Of a stretch of 7,013 bases of DNA, positions 6,410 to 7,013 are shown in pieces. A model generated the notes under the pieces. The model did no database searches, was not told the DNA's origin, and was given only the letters and a program-made list of their open reading frames with translations. The position numbers and the translations under genes were made by a program. Positions within the stretch are counted from its first letter, which is position 1. The number at the start of each line of letters is the position of its first letter. Source of the stretch: Bacteroidia bacterium (GTDB lineage Bacteria > Bacteroidota > Bacteroidia > Bacteroidales > GCA-2748055); NCBI GenBank assembly GCA_004525825.1, contig SPBY01000143.1, positions 1 through 7,013 of the forward strand, read 5' to 3'.

Positions 6410-7013
6410 CTATTCCAGGGCTGCTTTCAGTTTATTGAGTTCACTTTCCGTGAAATCACCGCTAATCATGCATTCCCCATTTTTAATCTCCTCCATTACC
6501 CTGGGAGCACCAAACACTTTGCCATCAAACAGGATGGCAATGTTCCTGCCCACATTGTCCCGGGTCATGGTGGCCCACTTTTCAGCTCCTTTTTCCGAGA
6601 AAGAGATGTACAGACCAAAGTCATTTCCAATGCCAGTATTCCTGACCAAGACCTCATTTATATCAGCCTGACCCGGGCCGGTATACCCGGCTTTGGGATT
6701 CTTCAATGCAAACAGGGCACGGTCCTGATCCCATTCCTGAACGCCCCATGCAAAACTGAGATCCTCTGGAAGCTTTGTCTGGAAAGCAGCACTTTGGATA
6801 TAATCCCCTATTTCTGATGCTTCAGCCTTGGTGAAGGATCCAAGTTTTGAACTAAGGGGATGAAGTTCCGAAGCATCGATCATCTTAAAAAACCCATCAG
6901 AGGGATTCAGTGAAGCAAGGACTTCCTCAGAAGTATAGGTCTCGGAAAATGAGAGGGATTTTTGTTGGCCAATAAAGGTGAAACTACTGATAATAAGGGA
7001 GCTAAGTATAAGG
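6410..7013 (-). CDS. Exported stand-alone SecD/SecF P1-head domain protein (5' end outside window)
   Basis: The frame is open from the right edge to TAG at 6412-6410 and shows 200 residues. An internal ATG at 6883 is not the start, because the frame continues upstream through a signal-peptide-like stretch (LILSSLIISSFTFIG, then QQKS). The first codons are missing, probably only a few. The C-terminal half resembles the P1-head subdomain of SecD: GYTGPGQADINEVLV (112-126), FGLYISFSEKGAEKWATMT (132-150), GRNIAILFDGKVFGAPRV (155-172) and ISGDFT (183-188). Full SecD continues into membrane helices, but this protein stops within 15 residues of the domain, so it is not a translocase subunit by itself. 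It is probably periplasmic; the function is unknown. The N-terminal half (about 18-100) has no motif I recognise. It is convergent with lplA. Confidence 0.8.
   Translation of the reverse strand, partial: LILSSLIISSFTFIGQQKSLSFSETYTSEEVLASLNPSDGFFKMIDASELHPLSSKLGSFTKAEASEIGDYIQSAAFQTKLPEDLSFAWGVQEWDQDRALFALKNPKAGYTGPGQADINEVLVRNTGIGNDFGLYISFSEKGAEKWATMTRDNVGRNIAILFDGKVFGAPRVMEEIKNGECMISGDFTESELNKLKAALE

Noticed and set aside
6410..6883. Taking ATG 6883 as the true start of the SecD-like protein
   Set aside because: The frame stays open to the window edge and encodes a hydrophobic signal-peptide stretch followed by QQ, so the true start is outside the window.

Overview
The window looks like chromosomal DNA from a member of the Bacteroidota. 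The evidence is an ObgE that ends after its G domain, a short 191-residue adenylate kinase, genes without clear Shine-Dalgarno sites, one exact match to the Bacteroidetes -7 promoter element (TAnnTTTG), outer-membrane proteins of Bacteroidetes-like type, and three exported proteins whose predicted mature ends begin with Gln. Base composition is mixed (roughly half G+C) and even across the window. I see no mobile element, tRNA, rRNA, CRISPR array or sign of recent transfer, and no gene-free stretch longer than about 100 bases.

Left part (1-2491), all on the minus strand: purE (5-aminoimidazole ribonucleotide carboxylase family, purine synthesis) is followed by a near-perfect intrinsic terminator. 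Next comes a small PorV/PorQ-like outer-membrane beta-barrel protein and, overlapping it by 11 bases, a helix-hairpin-helix/beta-barrel protein that runs off the left edge. The latter is open over its whole visible length (381 codons from 1143 to 1). The terminator hairpin lies inside the codons for the N-terminus of the PorV-like protein, and the best signal peptide for that protein is in a different frame from its body. The two frames meet at a run of seven T.

Middle part (2587-6367), all on the plus strand: hpt, adk, obgE, a PAP2-family membrane phosphatase and lplA are closely spaced (gaps of 49, 21, 8 and 19 bases) and probably form one operon, with an extra promoter before adk. The products cover purine salvage, adenylate balance, ribosome-linked GTPase function, lipid (di)phosphate dephosphorylation and lipoate attachment. 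A hairpin terminator closes this operon and also serves the convergent gene on the right.

Right part (6410-7013), minus strand: an exported protein that carries only the SecD/SecF P1-head type domain, without the membrane helices of SecD. Its start lies just beyond the right edge.

Most of the window is ordinary housekeeping DNA. The parts worth a second look are the terminator/T7/frame break at 1911-1950, the coupled pair of outer-membrane proteins, and the stand-alone SecD-like domain protein.
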